A DNA stretch of 64,000 nt from contig NZ_JAIUZY010000012.1 of assembly GCF_020171625.1 (NCBI RefSeq), positions 62,001-126,000 on the forward strand. The letters are read 5' to 3'. Source of the stretch: Salipiger bermudensis. GTDB taxonomy: Bacteria > Pseudomonadota > Alphaproteobacteria > Rhodobacterales > Rhodobacteraceae. Below are positions 43,766 to 51,109 of this stretch, piece by piece. Numbering within the stretch: the first letter of the stretch is position 1; every line of letters begins with the position of its first letter. A model generated the notes under the pieces. The model was given only the letters and a program-made list of their open reading frames with translations, had not been told where the DNA came from and did not search any database. Made by a program: the position numbers and the translations under genes.

Positions 43766-44511
43766 GACAGCACAGTCCGCGAAAAGCCGCAGTCGATCAA
43801 GACCCGGCGCAGGCGCATCATTGCGCGCCGTTCGACCTGCCGCAGCCGGTCCTGCGTGATGCCGAGATCCGCGGCGATGCCCGCCAGTGTCTCCGGCTCG
43901 GCGGCAAGCCGGCGGCGGCGGATCACCGCGGCCTCCTCGGGCTCCATCCGCGCCAGCGCATCGTCGATGAGCCGCAGCAGCATCCGGCGCTGGCTTTTCA
44001 GGCTGGCATGTTCCTCCGGGTCGGGCTCGTTCGAGACCAGAAGCTGCCCCGGTTCGCGCCCGGCGTCCTCGTGATGGCTGTCGAGCGCGACGGTCCCGCG
44101 CGTCGCGAGCTGGACGATGAACACATCCTCGTCGGGCAGCTTGCCCATCTGGGCGTCGAGATAGGTCCGCGCGGGAATGTCGATCACCGCCTTGATCCGC
44201 GACAGCGCCGACGACACCGCGTTGCGCACCGACCACGCCGCGTAGGTCGCGAACCGCACGTCCTGCGCCCGGTCGAAACTGTCAGCGGCGCGCAGCAAGC
44301 CCATCACGCCCTCCGCCGCAAGATCCTCGAGATGCACCGGATTGTCGGTAAACCGTGCCGCGTGCGACCAGGCCTGCCGCGCATGAGAGCGCAGCAGCAC
44401 CTCGAGCGCCGCGCGGTCGCCGCGATCCTGCCAGCCGCAGATCGCCGCCCGCTCCTGCTCGAAGCTGAGCAGCGGCTCGCGCATCGCGGAGTGATACGAC
44501 ATCGACATCAT
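43762..44511 (-). CDS. RpoH-like sigma-70 family factor in the flagellar cluster
   Basis: A 249-residue sigma factor. Region 2 is visible at about residues 15-105 (AALEVLLRSHARQAWSHAARFTDNPVHLEDLAAEGVMGLLRAADSFDRAQDVRFATYAAWSVRNAVSSAL) and region 4 at about 190-240 (RRRLAAEPETLAGIAADLGITQDRLRQVERRAMMRLRRVL). It resembles the RpoH group more than FliA and lacks an obvious RpoH-box QRKLFFNLR. Overlap with fliK and flgD downstream suggests a flagellar role, such as transcribing late genes in a lineage without FliA. The promoter set is unknown. Confidence 0.82.
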   Translation of the reverse strand: MMSMSYHSAMREPLLSFEQERAAICGWQDRGDRAALEVLLRSHARQAWSHAARFTDNPVHLEDLAAEGVMGLLRAADSFDRAQDVRFATYAAWSVRNAVSSALSRIKAVIDIPARTYLDAQMGKLPDEDVFIVQLATRGTVALDSHHEDAGREPGQLLVSNEPDPEEHASLKSQRRMLLRLIDDALARMEPEEAAVIRRRRLAAEPETLAGIAADLGITQDRLRQVERRAMMRLRRVLIDCGFSRTVLS

Positions 44512-44587
44512 GGAGAAAAAGCAAAACCATCCTTATCTGCAAGAACAGGTAAGCATAAATCCCGATATGTCGGAAGGACTTAATGAT

Positions 44588-45385
44588 TTACTGGAGGTTA
44601 AAGCGCGCTGCGAGACGGCTTTGAAGGGTCGGAGTCTGGCGCTCCGGGGCGCCCAACACCGCGCGCAGCACCGCCTCCATCCGGCTGACCCATTCCGGCA
44701 GCACCAGCGGCGTTTCGGCCACGCGCAGCAGGTCTCCGTTCACCATGCGCGGATCGGGCGCGGTGAATCCCGGATCGAGCCGGGACAGGTAGCCCTGAAG
44801 CGACGGCTGCCACAGGAAGTCGGGCCGCGAGAACACGGTCGGGTCGGGCAGGCGCCCGCCCTGCTCTGCCACCCAATGCCGCTCGAGGCTCTGGCCGAGC
44901 CCCCGCGCAAAGGCTTCGGTATCGAGTGGGCTGCCCTGCGCCAGCAGGCTGGCCGCCCGGCGCATCGCCGCATGGGCCAGCAGGTAGAGCGCATCGGTCT
45001 CGCGCTCCATCGGCAGGCCGCCCTGGTTCAGCATGAGCTGAAGCGCTTCGCCGACCGCCGCACCGAGCAGCGACGACAGGTCGGAGCCACGCTCGGGCAG
45101 GAACAGGACAAGCGTGCCATAGGGCAGATCGACCGGCAGTTCCTCGACCAGCACGTCCCCGAGGGGCAGCGCAGGGGCAAGCTCGAGTTCGTCGGACATC
45201 GCGAGCGGGCGGGGGCAGGACTCGCCGGCCAGAAGGCACACCACACGGACCGGAAGAATGCGGCTGAACATGGTCTCGAAGGCACGGTAGCCATCGTGGA
45301 TGGGAAGCGCGACGCCATCCTGCCAGATCAGACTGAGCACCTCTCCGCTACGCATATTCGGCCTTTTCCCTATGTCCTGTGACAA
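44588..45385 (-). CDS. Uncharacterised flagellar-cluster protein
   Basis: A 265-residue soluble protein without signal peptide or membrane helix. It is Leu-rich and mostly helical in the middle (TDALYLLAHAAMRRAASLLAQGSPLDTEAFARGLGQSLERHWV), with an acidic N-terminal half and a basic C-terminus. No family was recognised. An ATG ten codons downstream (45355, MRSGEV) is an alternative start. It precedes the sigma-factor gene by 76 bp on the same strand and might be cotranscribed; the gap holds CATCCTTA, a variant of the recurring motif. Confidence 0.6.
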   Translation of the reverse strand: MSQDIGKRPNMRSGEVLSLIWQDGVALPIHDGYRAFETMFSRILPVRVVCLLAGESCPRPLAMSDELELAPALPLGDVLVEELPVDLPYGTLVLFLPERGSDLSSLLGAAVGEALQLMLNQGGLPMERETDALYLLAHAAMRRAASLLAQGSPLDTEAFARGLGQSLERHWVAEQGGRLPDPTVFSRPDFLWQPSLQGYLSRLDPGFTAPDPRMVNGDLLRVAETPLVLPEWVSRMEAVLRAVLGAPERQTPTLQSRLAARFNLQ

Positions 45386-45686
45386 CCTGTCTTAACCCTA
45401 TTTCTGGGGTCGTGACCGGGAAAGCCACCAAATGTTAAGCATCTGACAAGATATAGGAGAAGCCGAAGCGCCGAGCGCTATATAGGGATTGCGGGCGCGG
45501 CGGGTCAACGCCTTGTATTTGCCTGATAAATATCACCGAGCCAAGAGGGGGATTGCGCAAAATCCCCCTCCACACCCTCGGACTTTCCTTAACATTCAGA
45601 AAAAAACGTGTGGATATAATGGAGAAGCGCCCGCCGGCAACACTAGATGTGGTGAAATCTGCAACAGTGAGCCCGGGAATAGGGAC
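45386..45686. other. Intergenic region with a perfect 10-bp stem-loop
   Basis: About 300 bp without a supported gene between the 5' end of the uncharacterised gene (45385) and the 3' end of motB (45687). A perfect inverted repeat, GAGGGGGATT (45545-45554) and AATCCCCCTC (45561-45570), closes a 6-nt loop. No U tract follows on either strand. It may mark the 3' end of the motB transcript. Short plus-strand open frames here have no coding signal. Confidence 0.5.
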
Positions 45687-46676
45687 TCAGTCTTGCGCGG
45701 GTGCGCCTGTTAGCGCTTGCGGGTACTGCACAGAGACGCTGATGCGCCGGTTTTCCGGTGCGTCGGGCGACCCCGGTGTCAGCGGGTCGGTGTCCGCCAG
45801 ACCGGAGATCCGGGTGATGCGTTCGGGGCTGACTCCGTTGGCCATAAGCACCCTGCGGGTGGCGTTGGCGCGGTCGGCTGACAGCTCCCAGTTCGAGTAG
45901 GTCGCAGAGCGCGTGTAGGGCACCGAATCGGTGTGCCCCGAGATCGTCAGTTCGTTCGGCAGATCGACGACCGCATCGGCGATGATCCGGAGCAGGTCGC
46001 GGGTGCGGTCCTGGATCCGGGCGCTCCCGGTGGCGAACATCGATTCTCCGCCCTTGTCGATGATCTGGATTTCGAGGCCGTTCTCGGTCCGGTCGAATCG
46101 CAGGTTGTCGGAATAGCTTTCGAGCTCCGGGCTGCCGACCACCTCCTGCATGATCTGCTGCTCGAGGCGATCCTGCGCCGCGTCCCAGTCCTGCCGGGCG
46201 CGCTCGGCTTCGGCCTCGGCGCGGGCGTCCTCCATCGGGTCGCTGCCCTGGTTGATCGTGGCGCTTTCCTGACGGCCCTCCGGGCGGGTATCATACTCGA
46301 CCTGGATGTTGGGATTGGTGTCGCGCAGCCGGCTGTCGAACACCGCCAGCGGGTTCTCCTGACCGAAGCTCGGCAGCTGCACCGGTGTGGCCGGCCCGTC
46401 GGTTCCGCTCATCACGCCGTCGGCGGCGAGCACGGTGCCGTCGAGCAGGCCGTCGCCGCGGCCACCGCTTTGCGACAGGCTCGGGGTGAAATAGTCCGCC
46501 AGCCCGCGAAGCTTTTCCTCGTCCGAGGCGGCGAGAATCCAGAGCAGAAGGAAGAACGCCATCATCGCCGTCATGAAGTCGGCATAGGCCACCTTCCACG
46601 CACCGCCGTGATGGCCGTGCCCGTCCTCTTCCTCGACGCGCTTGATGATGATGGTCTGCTCGTTGTTACCGGCCAT
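45687..46676 (-). CDS. motB: Flagellar stator protein MotB
   Basis: A 329-residue stator subunit. The single transmembrane helix carries the proton-binding aspartate in YADFMTAMMAFFLLLWIL (about residues 31-48). The periplasmic plug/linker is acidic and has a coiled coil (AEAEAERARQDWDAAQDRLEQQIM). The C-terminal OmpA-type peptidoglycan-binding domain reads LTISGHTDSVPYTRSATYSNWELSADRANATRRVLM. It anchors MotA to the wall. It is encoded 10 kb from neither partner but 3 kb from motA, on the opposite strand. Confidence 0.96.
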   Translation of the reverse strand: MAGNNEQTIIIKRVEEEDGHGHHGGAWKVAYADFMTAMMAFFLLLWILAASDEEKLRGLADYFTPSLSQSGGRGDGLLDGTVLAADGVMSGTDGPATPVQLPSFGQENPLAVFDSRLRDTNPNIQVEYDTRPEGRQESATINQGSDPMEDARAEAEAERARQDWDAAQDRLEQQIMQEVVGSPELESYSDNLRFDRTENGLEIQIIDKGGESMFATGSARIQDRTRDLLRIIADAVVDLPNELTISGHTDSVPYTRSATYSNWELSADRANATRRVLMANGVSPERITRISGLADTDPLTPGSPDAPENRRISVSVQYPQALTGAPAQD

Positions 46677-46686
46677 GGGCTAGGGC

Positions 46687-47115
46687 TTAAACCTGTCCGA
46701 TCGGATGCGTCCGATCATACTTGCCAAGCCCGGCCTCCTTGGCGTGGGCGGCCTTCTTGCGCGAATAGCTGGGCGCCACGAGCGGGAAGTCCTCGGCCAG
46801 CCCGAAGGCAGTGCGATACTCCGCCTCGGTCATGCCATGCTCTGCCCCGAGATGGCGCTTGAGCATCTTGAAGCCGCGCCCGCAGCACAGGCAGTACACC
46901 TTGTCCTCGGTCACGGCCTGCTCAAGCGGCAGGGCGGGCTGCAGCCCCGGCGTTTCCGGGGCGCGTACCACGGTTGCCGCCTGCGGTGCTTCGTCGAACT
47001 CTCCGGCCAGCCGCCGGTATAGCGCCACGATCTCGTCGGGGCTGACATCGGGGCGCGAGGCGTAGGCCGCCACAATATGGCTGATCCTGTCCTGCATCTG
47101 ATCCTCTGCACTCAT
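46687..47115 (-). CDS. MucR/Ros-type zinc-finger transcriptional regulator
   Basis: A 142-residue DNA-binding protein. The ROS/MucR zinc finger is intact, with ligands in YCLCCGRGFKMLKRHLGAEHGMTEAEYR (Cys-x2-Cys-x9-His-x4-His). It is followed by the conserved FGLAEDFPLVAPSYSRKKAAHAKEAGLG. MucR regulators repress motility and exopolysaccharide genes in rhizobia, including the flagellar regulator rem. The start is taken at MSAEDQ (47115). It lies 10 bp upstream of motB and may be cotranscribed with it. Confidence 0.9.
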   Translation of the reverse strand: MSAEDQMQDRISHIVAAYASRPDVSPDEIVALYRRLAGEFDEAPQAATVVRAPETPGLQPALPLEQAVTEDKVYCLCCGRGFKMLKRHLGAEHGMTEAEYRTAFGLAEDFPLVAPSYSRKKAAHAKEAGLGKYDRTHPIGQV

Positions 47116-47235
47116 GCTAAGGTACCTGCCTTTATTCTTGTACTTGTTGGACCGGGAGCGCTGTCGCCCCGCTGGTCGCAAGTTCATCCGAGGGCTTGTG
47201 AAGTATAATTAGAGGCCCTCCGCGGTTTTCCAAGC

Positions 47236-47511
47236 TTATCCTTGGAGCTTCATGGATTTGGCGGCATTTCGCCGAGCCGCATAGGCCGCCGACACCATGG
47301 GGTAGTCGTCCGGAAGGCCCCACTTCTTGCGATACTCTTCCGGGCTCATGCCCAATGTCTCGCGCAGATGGCGCCGCAGAAGGGGACGCCGCTGCCCGGT
47401 TTCGAGGCAAAGCAATGTGCCCGGCCGGTCGTCACCAATGGCGAACTGTGGCTGACCTCCGCGGCGCGCGCGGACCAGACGTTGTAATATGTGGCGCAGG
47501 TTAATCCTCAT
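47236..47511 (-). CDS. Short MucR/Ros-like protein with degenerate zinc finger
   Basis: A 91-residue protein clearly related to MucR over its C-terminal half (LLRRHLRETLGMSPEEYRKKWGLPDDYPMVSAAYAARRNAAKSMKL). The zinc site is degraded: the finger reads LLCLETGQ, so one Cys is replaced, and the second His position is Leu (RETLG). The usual N-terminal oligomerisation part is reduced to a short basic helix. It may bind DNA without zinc or modulate the full-length MucR next to it. The last codons contain the recurring CAAGGATA motif. Confidence 0.8.
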   Translation of the reverse strand: MRINLRHILQRLVRARRGGQPQFAIGDDRPGTLLCLETGQRRPLLRRHLRETLGMSPEEYRKKWGLPDDYPMVSAAYAARRNAAKSMKLQG

Positions 47512-47669
47512 ACCCGGCTCTCTTCTTGTTGTTACTTGTTAAGCGCGATGACGTCGTGGCCTTGTCATCGGTTTAGAAATAGGAAGGTAAGGTTAATCGT
47601 TGGTGAAAAGTTTCAAAATTCTGCGCGAATCTTGCCAGCGCATGGACACAATACAATCAGAACGGTCAG

Positions 47670-48335
47670 ATGAAGAAAAGAGCTTCCTTCTCGGTCGTGC
47701 TGGAGCGCGACACCGCCCGCCGGAATGACTGGGCGGACCTGTTGAGGGCCGCCGGGTTGCGCCGCGTTCTCCGCCGCGCCCGCCCGGCTGAAATGAGCGA
47801 ACTGATCGCGCCGGATGCGCCGCTCAGCGCGATGATCGTCGGGCTGACGGCGCACGGGCCGCGCGATGATGCCATGCTGTCGCTGATTGCGAGCGTCCGC
47901 AGACAGGTTCCGGGCGCGGTGATCCTTGCGGTCGACCACGGCAATCGCCCGCGCGGCGCCGCCGAGGCCTTTGCCGCCGGGGCCGACGATGCCCTGCGCG
48001 CCGATCACGATCCCTCCGAGCTGCGCGCCCGGCTGGCCGCGCGCCTGCAAAACGCCGCGCAGGGCGGGCAGCGCGCCGCGTGGCTGGCGCAGCTCGGGCT
48101 GACGCCGCTCGAGGAACGCATCTTCTCGGTGCTGAACGCGCGCCGCAACGAGATCGTCAGCCGCCCGGCGCTGGCCGAGGCCCTGGGCGAAGAGGAGTGG
48201 CGCTACGGGGATCGGCGGATCGACGTTCATATCGCCCGCATCCGACGCAAGCTCGACGCCCATTTCGAGGGCGCGGTGACGCTCCGGACGGTGCGCGCGC
48301 AAGGTTATGTGATGGACGGCGAGCCGCGGTCCTGA
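47670..48335 (+). CDS. OmpR-family regulator with degenerate receiver
   Basis: A 221-residue protein. The N-terminal ~120 residues have a receiver-like alternation (SVVLERDTARRNDWADLLRAAG, AMIVGLTAHGPRDDAMLSLIASVRRQVPGAVILAVDHG) but no aspartate at the expected phospho-acceptor site. The C-terminal winged helix is clear (LTPLEERIFSVLNARRNEIVSRPALAEALG, RIDVHIARIRRKLDAHFEGAVTLRTVRAQGYVM). It faces away from the short MucR gene. It is the second such regulator in the cluster and probably controls flagellar genes. Confidence 0.82.
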   Translation: MKKRASFSVVLERDTARRNDWADLLRAAGLRRVLRRARPAEMSELIAPDAPLSAMIVGLTAHGPRDDAMLSLIASVRRQVPGAVILAVDHGNRPRGAAEAFAAGADDALRADHDPSELRARLAARLQNAAQGGQRAAWLAQLGLTPLEERIFSVLNARRNEIVSRPALAEALGEEEWRYGDRRIDVHIARIRRKLDAHFEGAVTLRTVRAQGYVMDGEPRS

Positions 48336-48345
48336 TCGGGGAGTG

Positions 48346-49389
48346 TCAGTCCGCGCTGTCATCGAAGGCGACGAGGCTTACCGCCGCCGCCGGTCGGTCC
48401 GGGCTCGCGACCGCATTGATCACCGTTCCGGCGGTCAGCCCGACACCGGTCAGCAGCACCACCGCGACGCGCAGCGGCGTGAGGAAGCGGCGGCGGCGCA
48501 CCGGTGCCTTGAGGTCCGCCTCGGACACCGCGGGCTCGGGTTCGGGGATCACCGCGCCCGGCGCGACGAACACGCCCTGCGCGGTGATGGTCACCTCGGC
48601 CACCCGCGCCGCGCCCGAGAACCGGGCCCGCAGCCCGGCGGGGAAGCGCTCCTCGGGGATGTCGATCACCAGAGGCTCGCCCGGCTGCCATCCCTCGACC
48701 GCCTTGCGCGGCAAAACGAAGCGCGACAGGTCATCGCGAAAGCCCACCTCCTGCACCAGACGGGTGCAGGTCTTGATGTCGACCAGCTCGGGCGCCAGCG
48801 ACAGACGCACTCCCCGGCGTCCGAGCCGCAGCTCGCCCTCGGCAAAGAAGCACTCGACCTCCGAGATCGCCTCGGCCGGGACATAGCCCTGGGGGATGAC
48901 GGGCGCCTTCGGACGAGGCTGCCGCTTGGCGCGAACCTCCGACAGATGCAGCCGCGGCCGCCAGAAGAACGGCTCGGAGCTCGGCGCCGGGCTCTTCGGC
49001 GCGGCAGCGCGGGCGGCCTCTTTCTCGCGACGCTCGCGCGCCTTGCGATCCTGCTCGAAGTGGTAGTTGATCAGGTAGTCGGCGGCCATCTCGGCGAGGT
49101 CATCCTCGTCCGCGACCAGTGCCAGAAGCTTCTGCTCGTCCGAGAACATCACGCGCCGGGTCGGATAGCCCTCGATCGGTGGCACCACGGCGAACTCACC
49201 CGAACCGCGATCCAGCAACGCGCCGGCCTTGCGCAGCACGGAGCGGCCTTCGTCGTGATGATGCAGCAGCATCTCGCAGGTGCCGGCATCGTCGAGGCAC
49301 AGCACCAGACCGATCTCCTCGGGCCAGTCCTCGAACACGTTGCCGAGGTCAGCCGCATCGAAAAAGTAAGCCAGCTTCTCGGCGATCAT
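48346..49389 (-). CDS. Uncharacterised membrane-anchored protein of the flagellar cluster
   Basis: A 347-residue protein. The N-terminal ~125 residues look like a globular domain (IAEKLAYFFDAADLGNVFEDWPEEIGLVLCLDDAGTCEMLLHHHDEGRSVLRKAG). A charged linker follows, then a second domain (VECFFAEGELRLGRRGVRLSLAPELVDIKTCTRLVQEVGF), and a C-terminal transmembrane helix after RRRR (FLTPLRVAVVLLTGVGLTAGTVI), suggesting a cytoplasmic, tail-anchored protein. No family was recognised. It is divergent from motA and converges on the regulator gene at 48335. Confidence 0.65.
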   Translation of the reverse strand: MIAEKLAYFFDAADLGNVFEDWPEEIGLVLCLDDAGTCEMLLHHHDEGRSVLRKAGALLDRGSGEFAVVPPIEGYPTRRVMFSDEQKLLALVADEDDLAEMAADYLINYHFEQDRKARERREKEAARAAAPKSPAPSSEPFFWRPRLHLSEVRAKRQPRPKAPVIPQGYVPAEAISEVECFFAEGELRLGRRGVRLSLAPELVDIKTCTRLVQEVGFRDDLSRFVLPRKAVEGWQPGEPLVIDIPEERFPAGLRARFSGAARVAEVTITAQGVFVAPGAVIPEPEPAVSEADLKAPVRRRRFLTPLRVAVVLLTGVGLTAGTVINAVASPDRPAAAVSLVAFDDSAD

Positions 49390-49405
49390 GGTCTGCTGTC
49401 CCAAC

Positions 49406-49433
49406 TGTCCTTATATTTCCCAATCTATCCTTG
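49406..49433. promoter_or_regulatory. Direct repeat TGTCCTTA / TATCCTTG upstream of motA
   Basis: TGTCCTTA (49406-49413) and TATCCTTG (49426-49433) are exactly 20 bp apart, two helical turns, in the divergent gap between the tail-anchored protein gene and motA. They match the half-site of the palindrome at 31226-31248. Confidence 0.45.
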
Positions 49434-49524
49434 TTTATACTTGAACGAAAGTCAAATTTACTTATGAATTAACATCGATTGCCGGCCTTCCGGCGTGGTG
49501 ACCACAACGCAGAGACCGTACCCG

Positions 49525-50391
49525 ATGACGATGATACTGGGACTTGCCATTGTGTTCGGCCTTGTCTTCGGAGGCTTCATGCTTTCGGGCGGCAAGATGG
49601 ACATCGTGCTGCACGCCCTGCCCTTCGAGGGCATGATGATCGGCGGCGCGGCGATCGGAGCCTTCGTCATCGCCAACAGCGTCGACGTGATCAAGAAATC
49701 CGCCCGTGGCGTCGTCAAGGTGCTGAAGGGGCCGCGCTGGAAGTCCAAGGATTACGGCGACCTGCTCAACCTGATGTACGAGCTCACCCGCATCTACAAG
49801 GCCAAGGGCATCCTTGCGCTCGACAGCCACATCGAGTCGCCTTCCGACAGCGACATCTTCAACCGCTACCCGCGCATCGCGGAGGATCACTTTGCCATCG
49901 ACCTGATCCGCGACAGCTTCCGCATGTTGTCGATGCAGTTCGACGACAAGTACGCGACCGAGGATGTCATCAACCGCAAGATCAAGAAGCACCACCACGA
50001 GTCGCTGGCCTCGGTGCACGCGATCCAGCAGGTGGCCGACGGTCTGCCGGCGATCGGCATCGTCGCGGCCGTGCTCGGGGTGATCAAGACCATGTCCTCG
50101 ATCGACCAGCCTCCCGAGATCCTTGGCAAGATGATCGGCGGCGCGCTGGTCGGCACCTTCCTCGGGGTGTTTCTCGCCTATTGCATGGTGCAGCCGATCT
50201 CGGGCCGGCTGAAGCAGATCGAGGAAGAGGATGGCGCCTTCTACATGATCATCCGCGACATCTTCGTCGCCATGGTGTCGGATCATCCGCCGAGCATCTG
50301 CGTCGAGATCGGTCGCGGCAACATTCCGACCCGGATGCAGCCCGATTTCTACGCGGTCGAGGCGGCGCAGAAAGAGCTGCCGGCGGCATGA
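49525..50391 (+). CDS. motA: Flagellar stator protein MotA
   Basis: A 288-residue (from this start) inner-membrane stator subunit with four transmembrane segments (ILGLAIVFGLVFGGFMLSGG; MMIGGAAIGAFVIA; LPAIGIVAAVLGVIKTM; IGGALVGTFLGVFLAYCMV) and the large cytoplasmic loop (RWKSKDYGDLLNLMYELTRIYKAKGILALDSHIESP). Pro residues in TM3/TM4 that couple proton flow to rotation are present (LPAIGI, QPPEILG). A GTG at 49495 would add ten residues before the first helix, but the ATG at 49525 fits the family better. Confidence 0.94.
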   Translation: MTMILGLAIVFGLVFGGFMLSGGKMDIVLHALPFEGMMIGGAAIGAFVIANSVDVIKKSARGVVKVLKGPRWKSKDYGDLLNLMYELTRIYKAKGILALDSHIESPSDSDIFNRYPRIAEDHFAIDLIRDSFRMLSMQFDDKYATEDVINRKIKKHHHESLASVHAIQQVADGLPAIGIVAAVLGVIKTMSSIDQPPEILGKMIGGALVGTFLGVFLAYCMVQPISGRLKQIEEEDGAFYMIIRDIFVAMVSDHPPSICVEIGRGNIPTRMQPDFYAVEAAQKELPAA

Positions 50392-50657
50392 TCCGCCGGC
50401 CCCCCCTGCCCTGCCTGTTGGTCCTCGCCGGGGTCGCCTCGGCGGCGGACGCGCCCGCCCCTCCGCTGGGCGTTTCCCAGGAGACCAGCTTCACCTCCGC
50501 CGCGGTCGGTGGGCGCTTCACCGACCTGCCGCCGTCGGAATACGGCTTTCCCGTCGAGATCCTCGCCCAGATGCGCATCCGACTGGGTGGCGAGCCGCCT
50601 GCCCCGGAGCCGGTCGTGGAGCAGACGCCAGCGCAAGAGCCCTCCGATGGCCACTGA
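50388..50657 (+). CDS. Small secreted protein between motA and fliJ-like gene
   Basis: An 89-residue predicted exported protein. A signal peptide (RRPPLPCLLVLAGVASAADA) precedes a short Pro/Glu-rich mature part containing FTDLPPSEYGFPVEILAQMRIRLGG. It starts in an ATGA overlap with motA and overlaps the next gene by 11 bp, which supports it as a real coupled gene. The family was not recognised. A periplasmic stator or rod accessory role is possible. Confidence 0.6.
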   Translation: MIRRPPLPCLLVLAGVASAADAPAPPLGVSQETSFTSAAVGGRFTDLPPSEYGFPVEILAQMRIRLGGEPPAPEPVVEQTPAQEPSDGH

Positions 50658-51075
50658 CGCCGCCCGGCGCCGCCTCAAGGCGCTCGACGTGATGGAACGC
50701 CTCAAGCGGCTCGACACCGAGCGAGAGGCTCGCAGCACCGCGCAGCTGCGCGATCGGATGGCCCGGCTCGATTCGGAAAAACAGGCTCTATTGCAGCGTC
50801 TTTCGGGTGAATCGCGGATCGAGGGCCTTGAGGGCGCGCCCTATCTCGGCCGCTTCATTCGCTCGATCCGCGCCGAGGTCGACCGGATTTCGCACGAAGC
50901 GGCGATCCTCGCACCCGAGGTTGCCGCCGCCGAGGCTCGGCTGCGTGATGCGCTTTCGGAACAGAAAACCTTCGAAATTCTGCGTCTTAAGCGGATTACT
51001 GAAGAACGCGTCGCACAGAAGAAACGTGAGGACAGGGATCTGGACGAGCTGTCGCTGATGCGCTGGCGCCGCTAG
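50647..51075 (+). CDS. FliJ-like coiled-coil protein
   Basis: A 142-residue, highly charged helical protein (MERLKRLDTEREARSTAQLRDRMARLDSEKQALLQRL, then an AAEARLRDALSEQKTFEILRLKRITEERVAQKKREDRDLDEL ending). This two-helix coiled coil is what FliJ looks like, the stalk of the FliI export ATPase. FliI itself is not in the window. It is the last gene of the flagellar block; a CAAGGATA lies 24 bp after its stop. Confidence 0.6.
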   Translation: MATDAARRRLKALDVMERLKRLDTEREARSTAQLRDRMARLDSEKQALLQRLSGESRIEGLEGAPYLGRFIRSIRAEVDRISHEAAILAPEVAAAEARLRDALSEQKTFEILRLKRITEERVAQKKREDRDLDELSLMRWRR

Positions 51076-51109
51076 ACCTCGTTTCGAAGGTAGTGTCGCA
51101 AGGATACGC

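Noticed and set aside
42446-44236. A 596-codon fliK extending into the sigma-factor gene
   Set aside because: The extension overlaps a well-supported sigma factor in another frame. The ATGA overlap at 43762-43765 gives a natural fliK start.
49495-49524. GTG at 49495 as the motA start
   Set aside because: It adds ten non-family residues before the first transmembrane helix and has no ribosome binding site. The ATG at 49525 fits other MotA proteins, though it too has only a weak site.
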